A DNA stretch of 64,000 bases from Nitrospinia bacterium (GTDB lineage Bacteria > Nitrospinota > Nitrospinia > Nitrospinales > JAJDAT01), in contig JAJDAT010000016.1 of NCBI GenBank assembly GCA_029261715.1, positions 124,001 to 188,000 of the forward strand. The letters run 5' to 3'. The notes below the pieces were generated by a model. The model saw only the letters and a list, made by a program, of their open reading frames with translations. It was not told the DNA's origin and made no database searches. This document shows positions 9,624 to 17,471 of the stretch, piece after piece. A program made the position numbers and the translations under genes. Positions within the stretch are counted from its first letter, which is position 1; every line of letters begins with the position of its first letter.

Positions 9624-10280
9624 CAAGCCCTCCTAGCCAAAACTTCATAAAAACTCTTTAAGGGGTGAGACCCTGCCCATGCAATCTCGTCCCCATTAGT
9701 CCCTTTTCATGGACGCCAGACGCAAGGTCCGGTTCTCCGAGCCTCACAGTCTAGACGTCCGTATAAGCGACACTCATTTAAAAGCAATTCCGGCGCCACA
9801 AAAACAAACAAAATATTGACGATAATTTAATAAGGCTTTTTTGCTTTCCATTTATTTCGGGGACGATCAAATACCTGACATTGAGCAATCAAAATACATC
9901 CATTTAAAGCCTTGTTTCTGTATGATGTGTCTAGATTGATGTCATCTATTTAAGTGTCGGGTTAATAATTAGAAACGCCAAATATTACACAAACACAGCA
10001 TCCAAAAAAGATTTCAAATTCAAAACGATGTAAACCCCTCCCGTTTATTTCTCTTTCATAAAGCGCCTCTACCATTTTCCCTATAGCGCTTTTAATACAA
10101 AGTGATAATGAACCTCAATAAAATTCTAAAGATTCAAAGAACGGCAATCCTGCATCAAAAATATATTCTAATTAAGATTTTTTTTTAATTGCAAAACCCA
10201 TGAAACAAGAGTAAATTTTTGGAAAACCAATACAACTACCTTAAAACCATCTATTTAAAAAAACATTTAAGGAGGTCATC
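9624..10280 (+). other. Long leader region upstream of the first CxxCH protein gene
   Basis: No convincing gene in 657 bases. At 9755-9845 it holds the first copy of a 90-base block that recurs at 11791-11880 before the paralogous gene. The two copies align without gaps and differ at 17 positions by my count. Both contain the conserved core GCCACAAAAAC and AATATTGACGAT. The rest is AT-rich with long A and T runs and holds no clear hairpin terminator. Confidence 0.5.
9755..9845 (+). repeat. Upstream duplicated block, copy 1
   Basis: Ninety-base block matched without gaps by 11791-11880. It marks the left part of a tandem duplication that covers the CxxCH gene and its surroundings. The shared ATATTGACGAT stretch could contain promoter elements for both paralogs, but no well-spaced -10 box is evident. 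Confidence 0.75.
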
Positions 10281-11543
10281 TTGAAAAAACTCATCCCCTT
10301 ACTTCTTATCTTAAGCTTAGGAATTGGCCTTTCTAACGCTTCTGCTCAAACTGTAGAGTGTCCATTTGATCCTGCGTGGCTAACAAGCAATAAGGAGCTA
10401 CCCAAAAAAGTCCAAACAGGCTATGGCACGGAGTGTAATTTTCACCGCCTTGTAATGCAATATTTCGCCTACGAAACCCGTGGCTCATCACCTGAATTCT
10501 TGGAGTGGATGCCCGTTCAGGGAGTTTTTGGTCCCGACTCCCAACTATTGCCAACCGTAGTTGCTTGGAACCACCCAGAAGAAGCTTTTCAAAAAATATC
10601 TACAGACATACCTAAGCTTGAGAAAAACCAAATTGCCTCCAACCTAACCAAGCAAGCTGGCTCGGGACACCCTTTATTAGATCAATCAACAGATCTTATA
10701 AATTACACTTTTTACGATGTTCGCATGAATGAAACCATGTATAACTTCATCACTAAGGATTGCAAACTTTACTACAATTCCACTACCGGGTATAGCTCTT
10801 GTACAAATCCAAATTTTAAAGGTGATAAAACTCGTTATCCCGAAGGTTCTGTTGAAATCAAAGTCGCTTGGAAAGTAATACCTGACAATGCTAATACTAT
10901 AAACCCATTTATCACCACAACGGGTTGGGTTTCACACACAGGCAAGGACTACAAGCCAGTTACTTTAGGAATGGTGGGTTATCATCTTGTCATCGCCACG
11001 AAAGCTCATCCAGAGTTCATTTGGGGGACTTTTGAGCATCGATTTAACAGTCCTAACTGCCATACCGATTTATCTGCTAGCAGCAAAGTATCATGGTCCT
11101 ATTACAATCTAAACTGTGAGACTAACTGTGAACCCAACCATTTCTATACAAATCCGAAAACAAAAGAACCCAAAAAAACACAAGTTTGTTTAGTCGAACC
11201 ACAAGGTAAAGGCGACCCAGAAAACATTGACGCCGTGAAAAAAATAAACAATAGCTTTTTTATTCAGGCAGGGCTTAAACAACCCACTCTTGCTGCATAT
11301 AGGTTTGGTGGCAGTCTTTGGACAAAAGGCGGAGTTCCACCAATTATACTAGCTGGCAAACTTTCTCCTCAAACTGGCTCGACCCTATTGGCAAATAGCG
11401 TCGCTGAAACCTACAAACAAAGCGAAAATTGTTTTGCTTGTCACAATTACACTGGAGAAGGTGGAGACACGGCTTTAAATGTGAGCCATATCAATTTTGT
11501 AGTCCCAAATAAAAGCGCCGCTATAAAAAAGGTAAAAAAATAG
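10281..11543 (+). CDS. Secreted CxxCH (c-type haem) protein, tandem paralog 1
   Basis: 420 residues with a signal peptide ending near ASAQ at residue 23. A single haem-binding motif, CFACHNY, lies about 30 residues from the C-terminus. The middle has EIKVAWKV, LGMVGYHLVIATKAHPEF and IWGTFEHR, matching a family of periplasmic cytochrome c-like proteins of unknown function that share a W-K-V and IWSTFEH pattern. The start is TTG 10281, with AAGGAGG seven bases upstream. The protein has many extra cysteines (CxxxC pairs around 270-285), suggesting disulfides. A paralog follows 685 bases downstream. An electron-transfer role is inferred only from the haem motif. Confidence 0.75.
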   Translation: MKKLIPLLLILSLGIGLSNASAQTVECPFDPAWLTSNKELPKKVQTGYGTECNFHRLVMQYFAYETRGSSPEFLEWMPVQGVFGPDSQLLPTVVAWNHPEEAFQKISTDIPKLEKNQIASNLTKQAGSGHPLLDQSTDLINYTFYDVRMNETMYNFITKDCKLYYNSTTGYSSCTNPNFKGDKTRYPEGSVEIKVAWKVIPDNANTINPFITTTGWVSHTGKDYKPVTLGMVGYHLVIATKAHPEFIWGTFEHRFNSPNCHTDLSASSKVSWSYYNLNCETNCEPNHFYTNPKTKEPKKTQVCLVEPQGKGDPENIDAVKKINNSFFIQAGLKQPTLAAYRFGGSLWTKGGVPPIILAGKLSPQTGSTLLANSVAETYKQSENCFACHNYTGEGGDTALNVSHINFVVPNKSAAIKKVKK

Positions 11544-11565
11544 ACGGCTGCGGGCATTAAGTAAT

Positions 11566-11788
11566 GGCGGTTAGCCTCTACTTCCCTGGACCCTTTGGCA
11601 AACTCCTTGAAGTTTGTCGAAGGGTCGCTTGGCTTTGGCCACAGAATGCACAGAAGAGCACAAAAGAACCGTTGAGCCACAGAAGGTTTACCTAAGCAAA
11701 CCAGCCAGTCCCACTCCAATAAATGTTCCAATACCATAACCCAGCGTACCGCATAAAATAGCGGGAGCGGTAAGATACCCCTACTCCT
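11566..11788 (-). pseudogene. Remnant of the 3' end of the DUF819 gene, left by tandem duplication
   Basis: On the minus strand, bases 11688-11773 encode the exact last ~25 residues of the DUF819 protein (LTAPAILCGTLGYGIGTF and onward to GLAGLLR and the stop). Downstream of that stop the non-coding bases 11566-11687 match those at 13405-13506. Left of about 11788 the similarity stops, and right of 11791 the block duplicated from 9755 begins, so the duplication junction lies at 11788-11791. It cannot be a functional gene because only the tail is present. Confidence 0.85.
11589..11626. repeat. REP-like imperfect palindrome, copy in first duplicated unit
   Basis: GACCCTTTGGCAAAC and GTTTGTCGAAGGGTC form an imperfect stem around a short loop. 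The same palindrome occurs at 13428-13465 in the second duplicated unit, and its CCCTTCGACAA core resembles REP-like repeats common in bacterial intergenic DNA. Confidence 0.65.
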
Positions 11789-11790
11789 CA

Positions 11791-11880
11791 ACGTCTGCAT
11801 AAGAGACGCTAATATAGGGGCGATTCCAGAGCCACAAAAACGAACAAAATATTGACGATGATCTAATAAAGCTTTTTTCC
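11791..11880 (+). repeat. Upstream duplicated block, copy 2
   Basis: Gap-free match to 9755-9844, beginning immediately right of the truncated DUF819 tail. It places the repeat unit boundary at about 11790. The copy starts with CGTCTGCATAAGAGACG, which can form a small hairpin. Confidence 0.75.
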
Positions 11881-12227
11881 CGCTTTATTTGAATCACGCA
11901 ATGACTCCGAACATCTTTCACATTCCATAAAAATTCCTATATCGGAATCAACCAAACCTTCCCAACATCACTCCTTCTTAGCGCCATATTTTCCCGTAGG
12001 GCTATCACCACAAAACATAAAGAACTCTCTACAAAAATTTAAAGATTTAAAGGACAGCTTTTTTTTCCTCACAATATATAGTTATTAAGAATTTTTTTTC
12101 ATTTGAAAAAATATAAAAATGTAGGTACTATTTCGGAGAGTCAAAGTATTTTCGACTATTTACTACCTACGACCCAATGCAATTTGTTTTTAAGCAATTT
12201 GCTTCATGCGTATCAAAGGAGGTCGTC

Positions 12228-13400
12228 GTGAAAAAATTTATCCCCCTACTTTTTACCCTAGGTCTATTTCTGGGTAGTTCTAACGCCTGGGCACAGTATC
12301 CGCCCACTCTGTTTTGTTTTGCAGATTCATCCTGGTTAAGCCCTCATCCACTTCCCCCTGAAGTTCCTGGAGAAAATAATCCAGGTGGAGCCAGCCTGTG
12401 TCAATTTCATCAATTTACAACAGAATATTTCTTATCGGAAACCTATTGGAATGGCAAAGGTAGCAATCCAGAATTCCTAAACTGGATGCCCGCCCAAGGC
12501 GTGTTTGACGCCCAAGGTAATGTTCTGGCAAACCCAACACCATGGGGACAACAGCCTAAAGAGCTTATAGATCTTTGCACTGGAATGACTGGGGCGACAC
12601 CGCCAGTTATTTCAAATTTAGTCAAACAAGCAGGTTCCGCTGATCCTTTGATTGACCAAAATAATAATTATACGTTTTATGACGTCCGGATGAATAAAAC
12701 GCAATACGATTTCACGATCAAATGCGGCCTTCAAGGCAATAGAACTTGCAGTAAAACTTCGGACACTCGTTATCCAGGAGGATCGATCGAACTCAAAATC
12801 GGATGGAAAATATTAACAAACGCCGACAATCCTAATAATTATATTTCAGTCCCTGGGTGGGTAAAAAAACCTGGAGCCTCAAATTGCTCCAAGCAAACAT
12901 TGGGAATGGTGGGTTATCACATTGTTATTGCAACGCCAAAACACCCCGAATTCATTTGGGGAACTTTTGAACATAAGGGCAATAATCCGGTTTGCGAACA
13001 ATTAAACGCTCCCGCTCCTACAGGTGGCTGGGCTTATTACAAAGACAATTCAAATTTAAATACATACATCGCTGGCAAACCAACCAATGTCTGTTCAGAA
13101 AATCCACAAGGCGGCGGCACAGGAGAAAATATCCGAGATATAATATTTTTAAACGCGAGTTACGAGTCGATTTTAGCCGGACAGAATTCTCCTCTTTCCA
13201 ATTATAAATTTATCGGCAGTGTGTGGACAAAAGACGGATTACCATCGGTCACGGCTAATCAAGTCAACCAGAGGGGATCCTTGAGTTTGGCCAATAGCGT
13301 AGCTGAAACTTATACCCAGGATACAGATTGCTTTGGGTGCCATCGCTTTAGCGGCGTCAGCAAAGGTCTTGCCGTTTCACATATAAACCAAATAAATTAA
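12228..13400 (+). CDS. Secreted CxxCH (c-type haem) protein, tandem paralog 2
   Basis: 390 residues, about half identical to the preceding paralog along the whole length. The signal peptide ends near AWAQ; the haem motif CFGCHRF sits close to the C-terminus. Shared blocks include YTFYDVRMN, SIELKIGWKI, LGMVGYHIVIATPKHPEF, IWGTFEHK and SLANSVAETY. The start is GTG 12228 behind AAGGAGG; the longer frame from 12177 would put 17 extra residues before the signal peptide. It lies just upstream of the convergent DUF819 gene. The presence of two diverged copies suggests different partners or conditions, but this is not shown by the sequence. Confidence 0.78.
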   Translation: MKKFIPLLFTLGLFLGSSNAWAQYPPTLFCFADSSWLSPHPLPPEVPGENNPGGASLCQFHQFTTEYFLSETYWNGKGSNPEFLNWMPAQGVFDAQGNVLANPTPWGQQPKELIDLCTGMTGATPPVISNLVKQAGSADPLIDQNNNYTFYDVRMNKTQYDFTIKCGLQGNRTCSKTSDTRYPGGSIELKIGWKILTNADNPNNYISVPGWVKKPGASNCSKQTLGMVGYHIVIATPKHPEFIWGTFEHKGNNPVCEQLNAPAPTGGWAYYKDNSNLNTYIAGKPTNVCSENPQGGGTGENIRDIIFLNASYESILAGQNSPLSNYKFIGSVWTKDGLPSVTANQVNQRGSLSLANSVAETYTQDTDCFGCHRFSGVSKGLAVSHINQIN

Positions 13401-13427
13401 CTTAGGCGGTTGGCCCCTGCCTCCCTG

Positions 13428-13465
13428 GACCCTTTGGCAAATTTCTTGAAGTTTGTCGAAGGGTC
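13428..13465. repeat. REP-like imperfect palindrome, copy in second duplicated unit
   Basis: Same palindrome as at 11589-11626, with a few base changes in the loop. It sits between the convergent ends of the second CxxCH gene and the DUF819 gene and might act as a weak bidirectional terminator. Confidence 0.6.
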
Positions 13466-13506
13466 TCTTGGCTTTGGCCACAGAAGAACCGTTGAGCCAA
13501 AAAGGT

Positions 13507-14652
13507 TTACCTAAGCAGACCAGCCAATCCCACGCCAATAAACGTTCCGATCCCATAACCCAGCGTACCGCATAAAATAGCGGGAGCGGTAAGGTGTCCC
13601 CACCCCTTTGCCGAAGCCATGGCGGCGGCGGTTGTCGGGCCGCCCATATTCGCGTTACTGGCAACTAACAAATCTTGTAGATCCATTTTAAAAAGCTTTC
13701 CACCTACCAGAGTGACGATAAGATGAATCGTCAAAATCGTTGCCGCAAAGAAAAAAAGCGCAGGTCCCTTTTCAACCGCGGTCGCGAAATGCGCCGACGC
13801 TCCAAGAACCGCGAAAAAGATCTGCATCAAAACGATTCCCAACGCTTCTGGGTTTCCCATCCTCACAATCAACTGTGAAGCAAAAGTTCCCATTGAGATC
13901 GACAACAATGTAATGATTAAAATCCCAGAACCCATTAAACCTAATTCGCGTTCTATTTCAAATCCAATCGCGCAAATTATAACGCTGAACGAAATAGACA
14001 AAGCTAAATTTCTAGGTTTCATGCCGCGTATCTCGTCTGGAATTTCTTTCTGACTGGGTTGCGGTTTCACATTCAATCGTTCTTCTTCCTCAAAATCAAA
14101 AACCTTTTGAATCAGTTTAAACGTCGACAACGAAAATAAAATGAAGAAGAACAGCGTCATCAAAAGGTTATCGGCGGCGGCTCCCGCAGACAACAAAGAA
14201 CCGTCTTCCAATCCCAACGCTTTTGACGCCGAAGCGTAGTTTATGGAACCTCCTATATAGCTCGCGCAGAAAACCCCCATCAATTTCCATCCTTCTTCTC
14301 CTAATGGAACAATGGCGAAAGCGACAACCGTTCCAAGAACAGTCCCAAACGCTCCTAAGGCAAAAGCTCCCAGAAGAGAACGGGCTTCTTTAAAAATTTT
14401 TCCAAGATGAGTTTTGAAAAGAAGTAACGGAATAGCTAGAGGAACCAGGTAAGACCAAACAATATCGTACAGAGGAGCGGCGGGAGGAATAATATTTAGG
14501 TTGGACAGTAGAAACGCGAAAAACATCGTCGCAACCGCGCCAGATATTTTCTTGCCCCAGGGAGTTTTTTCAGCCCAAAATCCGAATATCGCAGCCGCCA
14601 GCAACGCTGCCAACAATGCCCAATGATTATCGGAAGAAATTAGCGATCCCAT
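13507..14652 (-). CDS. DUF819 family membrane protein (YjcL-like)
   Basis: 381 residues with about ten hydrophobic helices and a charged cytoplasmic loop near residues 185-205. FCASYIGGSINYASASKALG and SNANMGGPTTAAAMA are the hallmark repeated segments of DUF819, a family with a transporter-like fold and unknown substrate. The inverted pseudo-repeat of the SNANMGGP-type motif suggests two related halves, as in secondary transporters. Its last 85 bases are duplicated as a remnant at 11688-11773. No gene partner lies upstream within 90 bases. Confidence 0.88.
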   Translation of the reverse strand: MGSLISSDNHWALLAALLAAAIFGFWAEKTPWGKKISGAVATMFFAFLLSNLNIIPPAAPLYDIVWSYLVPLAIPLLLFKTHLGKIFKEARSLLGAFALGAFGTVLGTVVAFAIVPLGEEGWKLMGVFCASYIGGSINYASASKALGLEDGSLLSAGAAADNLLMTLFFFILFSLSTFKLIQKVFDFEEEERLNVKPQPSQKEIPDEIRGMKPRNLALSISFSVIICAIGFEIERELGLMGSGILIITLLSISMGTFASQLIVRMGNPEALGIVLMQIFFAVLGASAHFATAVEKGPALFFFAATILTIHLIVTLVGGKLFKMDLQDLLVASNANMGGPTTAAAMASAKGWGHLTAPAILCGTLGYGIGTFIGVGLAGLLR

Positions 14653-14742
14653 CTGGCGATTATAATCTATTTTTGGAGAATCGAAAAACTAATTAGGATC
14701 TTTAATTAGCCACAGAATACACAGAAAAAACACAGAAATTTA

Positions 14743-15114
14743 CTAATTAACAATTCTCTTAGGTTCATATTTACTTTGACCAAAATTAATCAACAGTCCC
14801 ACTTTTAGGTTAGTCGCTTTTAAATAATTGATCAATTGAGCCTCATGCCTTGAATCCATTTCTTTTTCGGCTTTCAATTCGACGAGAACCTTCCCATCTG
14901 CCAACAAATCAGCAACATAGTTTCTCACTGATTGATCTTTATAAAAAACCTCAATTGATTTTTGATTTTCTACTTCTAGTCCCTGCAATTTTAATTCAAG
15001 AATAAATGCTCGCTGATAAATTTTTTCTAAGAAACCGTAACCTAATTCTTTATAAACCTCAAAAGCCGCTCCAATTATTTTATGAGTCAAATTTTTATAT
15101 AAATATTCTTCCAT
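14743..15114 (-). CDS. GxxExxY family protein (PD-(D/E)XK nuclease-like)
   Basis: 123 residues when started at ATG 15114 (MEEYLYKNLT). GYGFLEKIYQRAF is the name-giving GxxExxY motif, and VADLLADGKVLVELKAEK gives the D-(E/D)xK core of the PD-(D/E)XK nuclease fold. Members are common and often lie near repeats, but their role is unproven. An open frame extends upstream to 15174, yet that part reads through a palindromic repeat and is not conserved family sequence. The gene ends with PKRIVN, the usual family ending. Confidence 0.85.
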   Translation of the reverse strand: MEEYLYKNLTHKIIGAAFEVYKELGYGFLEKIYQRAFILELKLQGLEVENQKSIEVFYKDQSVRNYVADLLADGKVLVELKAEKEMDSRHEAQLINYLKATNLKVGLLINFGQSKYEPKRIVN

Positions 15115-15140
15115 ACTCGGTTTTTCTTCTGTGTTTTTCG

Positions 15141-15190
15141 GAGCTTGTGCTGAGTACTTCGACAAGCTCAGCACAAGCTCTGTCGAAGTA
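15141..15190. repeat. REP-like element with two interleaved perfect inverted repeats
   Basis: GAGCTTGTGCTGAG (15141-15154) pairs perfectly with CTCAGCACAAGCTC (15167-15180), and TACTTCGACA (15155-15164) pairs perfectly with TGTCGAAGTA (15181-15190). The arms alternate, so the two hairpins are mutually exclusive or could form a pseudoknot-like fold. It lies between the divergent GxxExxY and lipoprotein genes. Confidence 0.8.
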
Positions 15191-15299
15191 ATTTCTGTGG
15201 CTATAAAAGGTTTTTAAAGATGGTTTCACCAAGTTAAAGTTTGGTATATAATACCCCCATTTTTTACATAAAATACGGATAAATATTGGATAAAAACAT

Positions 15300-15698
15300 A
15301 TGTTCATAAAATTATTTAAACGCTACGTGGTTCTTGGAATCGCGCTTTTATTTACGGCTTCCTGCGGCGGAAGCGCTGCGTTACCAGTACAAACCGTACA
15401 CCAGGGGGACTCCTTCAAATCTTGCAAAGGTATCGAATGGGAATTAGGCGAACTTAAAAAAGATATGCAAGAAATATCTGGAAGCCAAGGAACTTCCGCT
15501 GGCGCAAATCTGGCTCTATTAATTTTATCCGGTCCTCTTTCATTAGACCCTGGCGTCGCTCAAAATAATGAAATGAAAGCTTTTATACAACGGTATAACC
15601 ACTTACTAAAATTAGGAAGTACAAAAGGGTGCGTCACTGATAAGAAGCCATTGACTATAAATGAATCAACTTCAATGCCAGAAGGGGACAACTATTGA
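15300..15698 (+). CDS. Small lipoprotein of unknown function
   Basis: 132 residues. A hydrophobic signal ends in the lipobox FTASC, so the mature protein would start with a lipidated cysteine at residue 22. The rest is short, with two further cysteines and no recognisable domain. Its stop codon overlaps the TTG start of the next lipoprotein gene (TTGA arrangement), so the pair is translationally coupled and may work together in the envelope. Confidence 0.7.
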   Translation: MFIKLFKRYVVLGIALLFTASCGGSAALPVQTVHQGDSFKSCKGIEWELGELKKDMQEISGSQGTSAGANLALLILSGPLSLDPGVAQNNEMKAFIQRYNHLLKLGSTKGCVTDKKPLTINESTSMPEGDNY

Positions 15699-16303
15699 AA
15701 GCTCTTAAAATACTCTATACGAAATTAGCTTTTTCCTGGGTTTTGATTTTTTTATTTACTGGTTGCTCAGTCAAATACCCACTTGCTTATGTTCGATCTA
15801 ACAACCAAACAAAACTTTTCAATTCTAGTGTTGCAAAAGTTTATATTTATCCTTTTCAAGATAAACGAGCAAATCCAAATGAATTAACCATTAGAGGTTT
15901 TGCTGGATCTGCCAATTCTTACGCATCGGAAGTCCCTCTTAAAAACATTGTTTATCAAGGCATTAAACAAGAACTTAAACAAAAAGGACTTACCTTAGCG
16001 AATACCCTCGAAGAGTCCAATGGTTATATAAAGGGTACTTTGAATGCTTTTGAATTTAGCATGGCAACAAGCGGCAATAAGTCTGCGAGAACATCGCTCG
16101 ATATTCAAGTGTATTCAGTAAAGGGGCAAAAACTTAAATGGGAAGGAACCACCGAAGCCTTTTCAATGGATCATATTCAAAGCTTTGGAGAGTCCTTCGT
16201 TCATTCACCCGAGAGAGTTATGAATGGCGTCATTAATAAATTGATTCAAAGGGCTGTGAATAATCCGGATTTTCAGGACGCTCTTTTTAAATTATCAAGC
16301 TAA
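15695..16303 (+). CDS. YajG-like lipoprotein
   Basis: 202 residues with lipobox LFTGCS at about residues 20-25. The mature part, with AKVYIYPFQDKRANP near its start and alternating beta-strands then a C-terminal helix, resembles the YajG/DUF4136-like group of outer-membrane-associated lipoproteins, whose function is not known. I cannot assign a precise family. It starts with TTG at 15695, overlapping the previous lipoprotein gene, and ends 7 bases before a convergent VTT remnant. Confidence 0.6.
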   Translation: MKALKILYTKLAFSWVLIFLFTGCSVKYPLAYVRSNNQTKLFNSSVAKVYIYPFQDKRANPNELTIRGFAGSANSYASEVPLKNIVYQGIKQELKQKGLTLANTLEESNGYIKGTLNAFEFSMATSGNKSARTSLDIQVYSVKGQKLKWEGTTEAFSMDHIQSFGESFVHSPERVMNGVINKLIQRAVNNPDFQDALFKLSS

Positions 16304-16310
16304 GGAAATC

Positions 16311-16643
16311 TTATAAAAGTCGTTTGAAGATGATTTCGAAGAAGTAACAGTATATAAAAATAGGAATGGGGAGTCCTATGAAGGTGCCTAAAAAATAACG
16401 ACTGAATGGAACCTTAGCTATAGCCAATGCATAGTTCAATGCTGGAACGGTCTGGAATATTAATCTCAATATTGCAACTGACAATATGGGATGATCGTCC
16501 AATTTCTCAAAAATTTTATCGGCTAATTTGCTATCCAAACTGCGTAATGCGTCGCCGCCGATAGAATGGATTAAGAAAAAACTAATCGTCGACGAACATA
16601 AAGCCGCGCAATAAGTAACAACGCCTCCCCATTCTTTATCCAA
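16311..16643 (-). pseudogene. Truncated VTT-domain (TVP38/TMEM64, DedA-like) protein
   Basis: 110 residues covering only the C-terminal part of the VTT domain, including a glycine-rich loop (SIGGDAL) and the ILRLIFQTVPALNYALA helix typical of TVP38/TMEM64. In-frame codons just upstream read AGAVFA, which also fits the family, but they are preceded by a TGA stop at about 16662-16664, and further upstream no family sequence appears. The first ~90 residues of a normal member are thus gone. It may still be translated from TTG 16643, but I regard it as a remnant. Confidence 0.6.
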
Positions 16644-16812
16644 CGCGAAAACGGCTCCCGCTCACCATGACAATTATTTGATTTTTTTATGAAAATGTTT
16701 GGCTTATGAAAGACAGGTTATTGTGATAAAATCCAATCGCTTTTTTAAATGTTTCTTGTAAAGAAGTCGGTTGATAGTTGTTTTGGTTTATTGTTGTGCC
16801 ATTGGAGGTTTT

Positions 16813-17334
16813 ATGAAGTACGCAGCTCTAGTTTGTTCGATGATTTTTATGTTTACCGGATGTACATCTTTTTACCAAAGGGTCGATCTTGAAGATTCGT
16901 TAAATGGCGCAAAGTTAGAAAAAAATAAAGGGGTATTCATTTCTATGCCTCCTGATGGTAGTTACGGAAATACAAAATACGCAGGTTCTGGCTCCATGAC
17001 GGTGCAAGCGGTACAAAGAGCATTTGCTCGTTATACAAACACTATCAAGTTATCCGCATGTTTGAAAAGAGACGAGTGCCTAACAGAAGCTGTCCAAGCA
17101 AAGTCTAGTTACCAGGTTTTTCCAGAGATCTTACATTGGGAAGATAGGGCAACAGAGTGGTCGATGCTACCTGATCGTATAGAGATCAAATTTATAGTTA
17201 TCGATGTTAGCTCCAATAAAGTGGTTAACTCGGTGATCCTTAAAGGAGAAAGTAAAATTTCTACCTGGGGAGGAGACCACCCTGTAGATCTGCTGCAAGA
17301 GCCCATCGATAATTATGTGTCTACGTTGTACTAA
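16813..17334 (+). CDS. DUF4823-like lipoprotein
   Basis: 173 residues from ATG 16813, which has GGAGG close upstream; the longer frame from 16771 lacks such a site. Lipobox MFTGCT lies near residue 18. The sequence PPDGSYGNTKYAGSGSM followed by a helix is the recognisable core of DUF4823 lipoproteins, whose role is unknown. It stands between the VTT remnant and a REP-like patch and shares the envelope-lipoprotein theme of this 2 kb stretch. Confidence 0.7.
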   Translation: MKYAALVCSMIFMFTGCTSFYQRVDLEDSLNGAKLEKNKGVFISMPPDGSYGNTKYAGSGSMTVQAVQRAFARYTNTIKLSACLKRDECLTEAVQAKSSYQVFPEILHWEDRATEWSMLPDRIEIKFIVIDVSSNKVVNSVILKGESKISTWGGDHPVDLLQEPIDNYVSTLY

Positions 17335-17471
17335 TAGGGTGTTTTCTTCGCCGTTCCTATTCCTTTTTTTCTTGACCTTGAACTCTTTGCTTCCGGAGCT
17401 TGTCCTGATGCACTCGAAGGGCCTCTTTGCGGTAAAAAGATTTTTCGTTCATCCTTTTCTGTGGCCAAGGT
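17335..17471. repeat. REP-like sequence patch between convergent genes
   Basis: Contains GAGCTTGTCCTGATG and CACTCGAAGGGCC, the two parts of a REP-like repeat related to those at 11.6, 13.4 and 15.1 kb, plus a T-rich run. It lies between the ends of the DUF4823 and Rieske-GltB2 genes. Confidence 0.45.

Noticed and set aside
9815-9845. TTGACG as a -35 box upstream of the CxxCH genes
   Set aside because: Conserved in both copies but no -10 box at 16-18 bases, so not called as promoter.
11447-11800. 117-codon minus-strand frame in the duplicated region
   Set aside because: It is in another frame than the DUF819 tail that truly matches, and overlaps the CxxCH gene.
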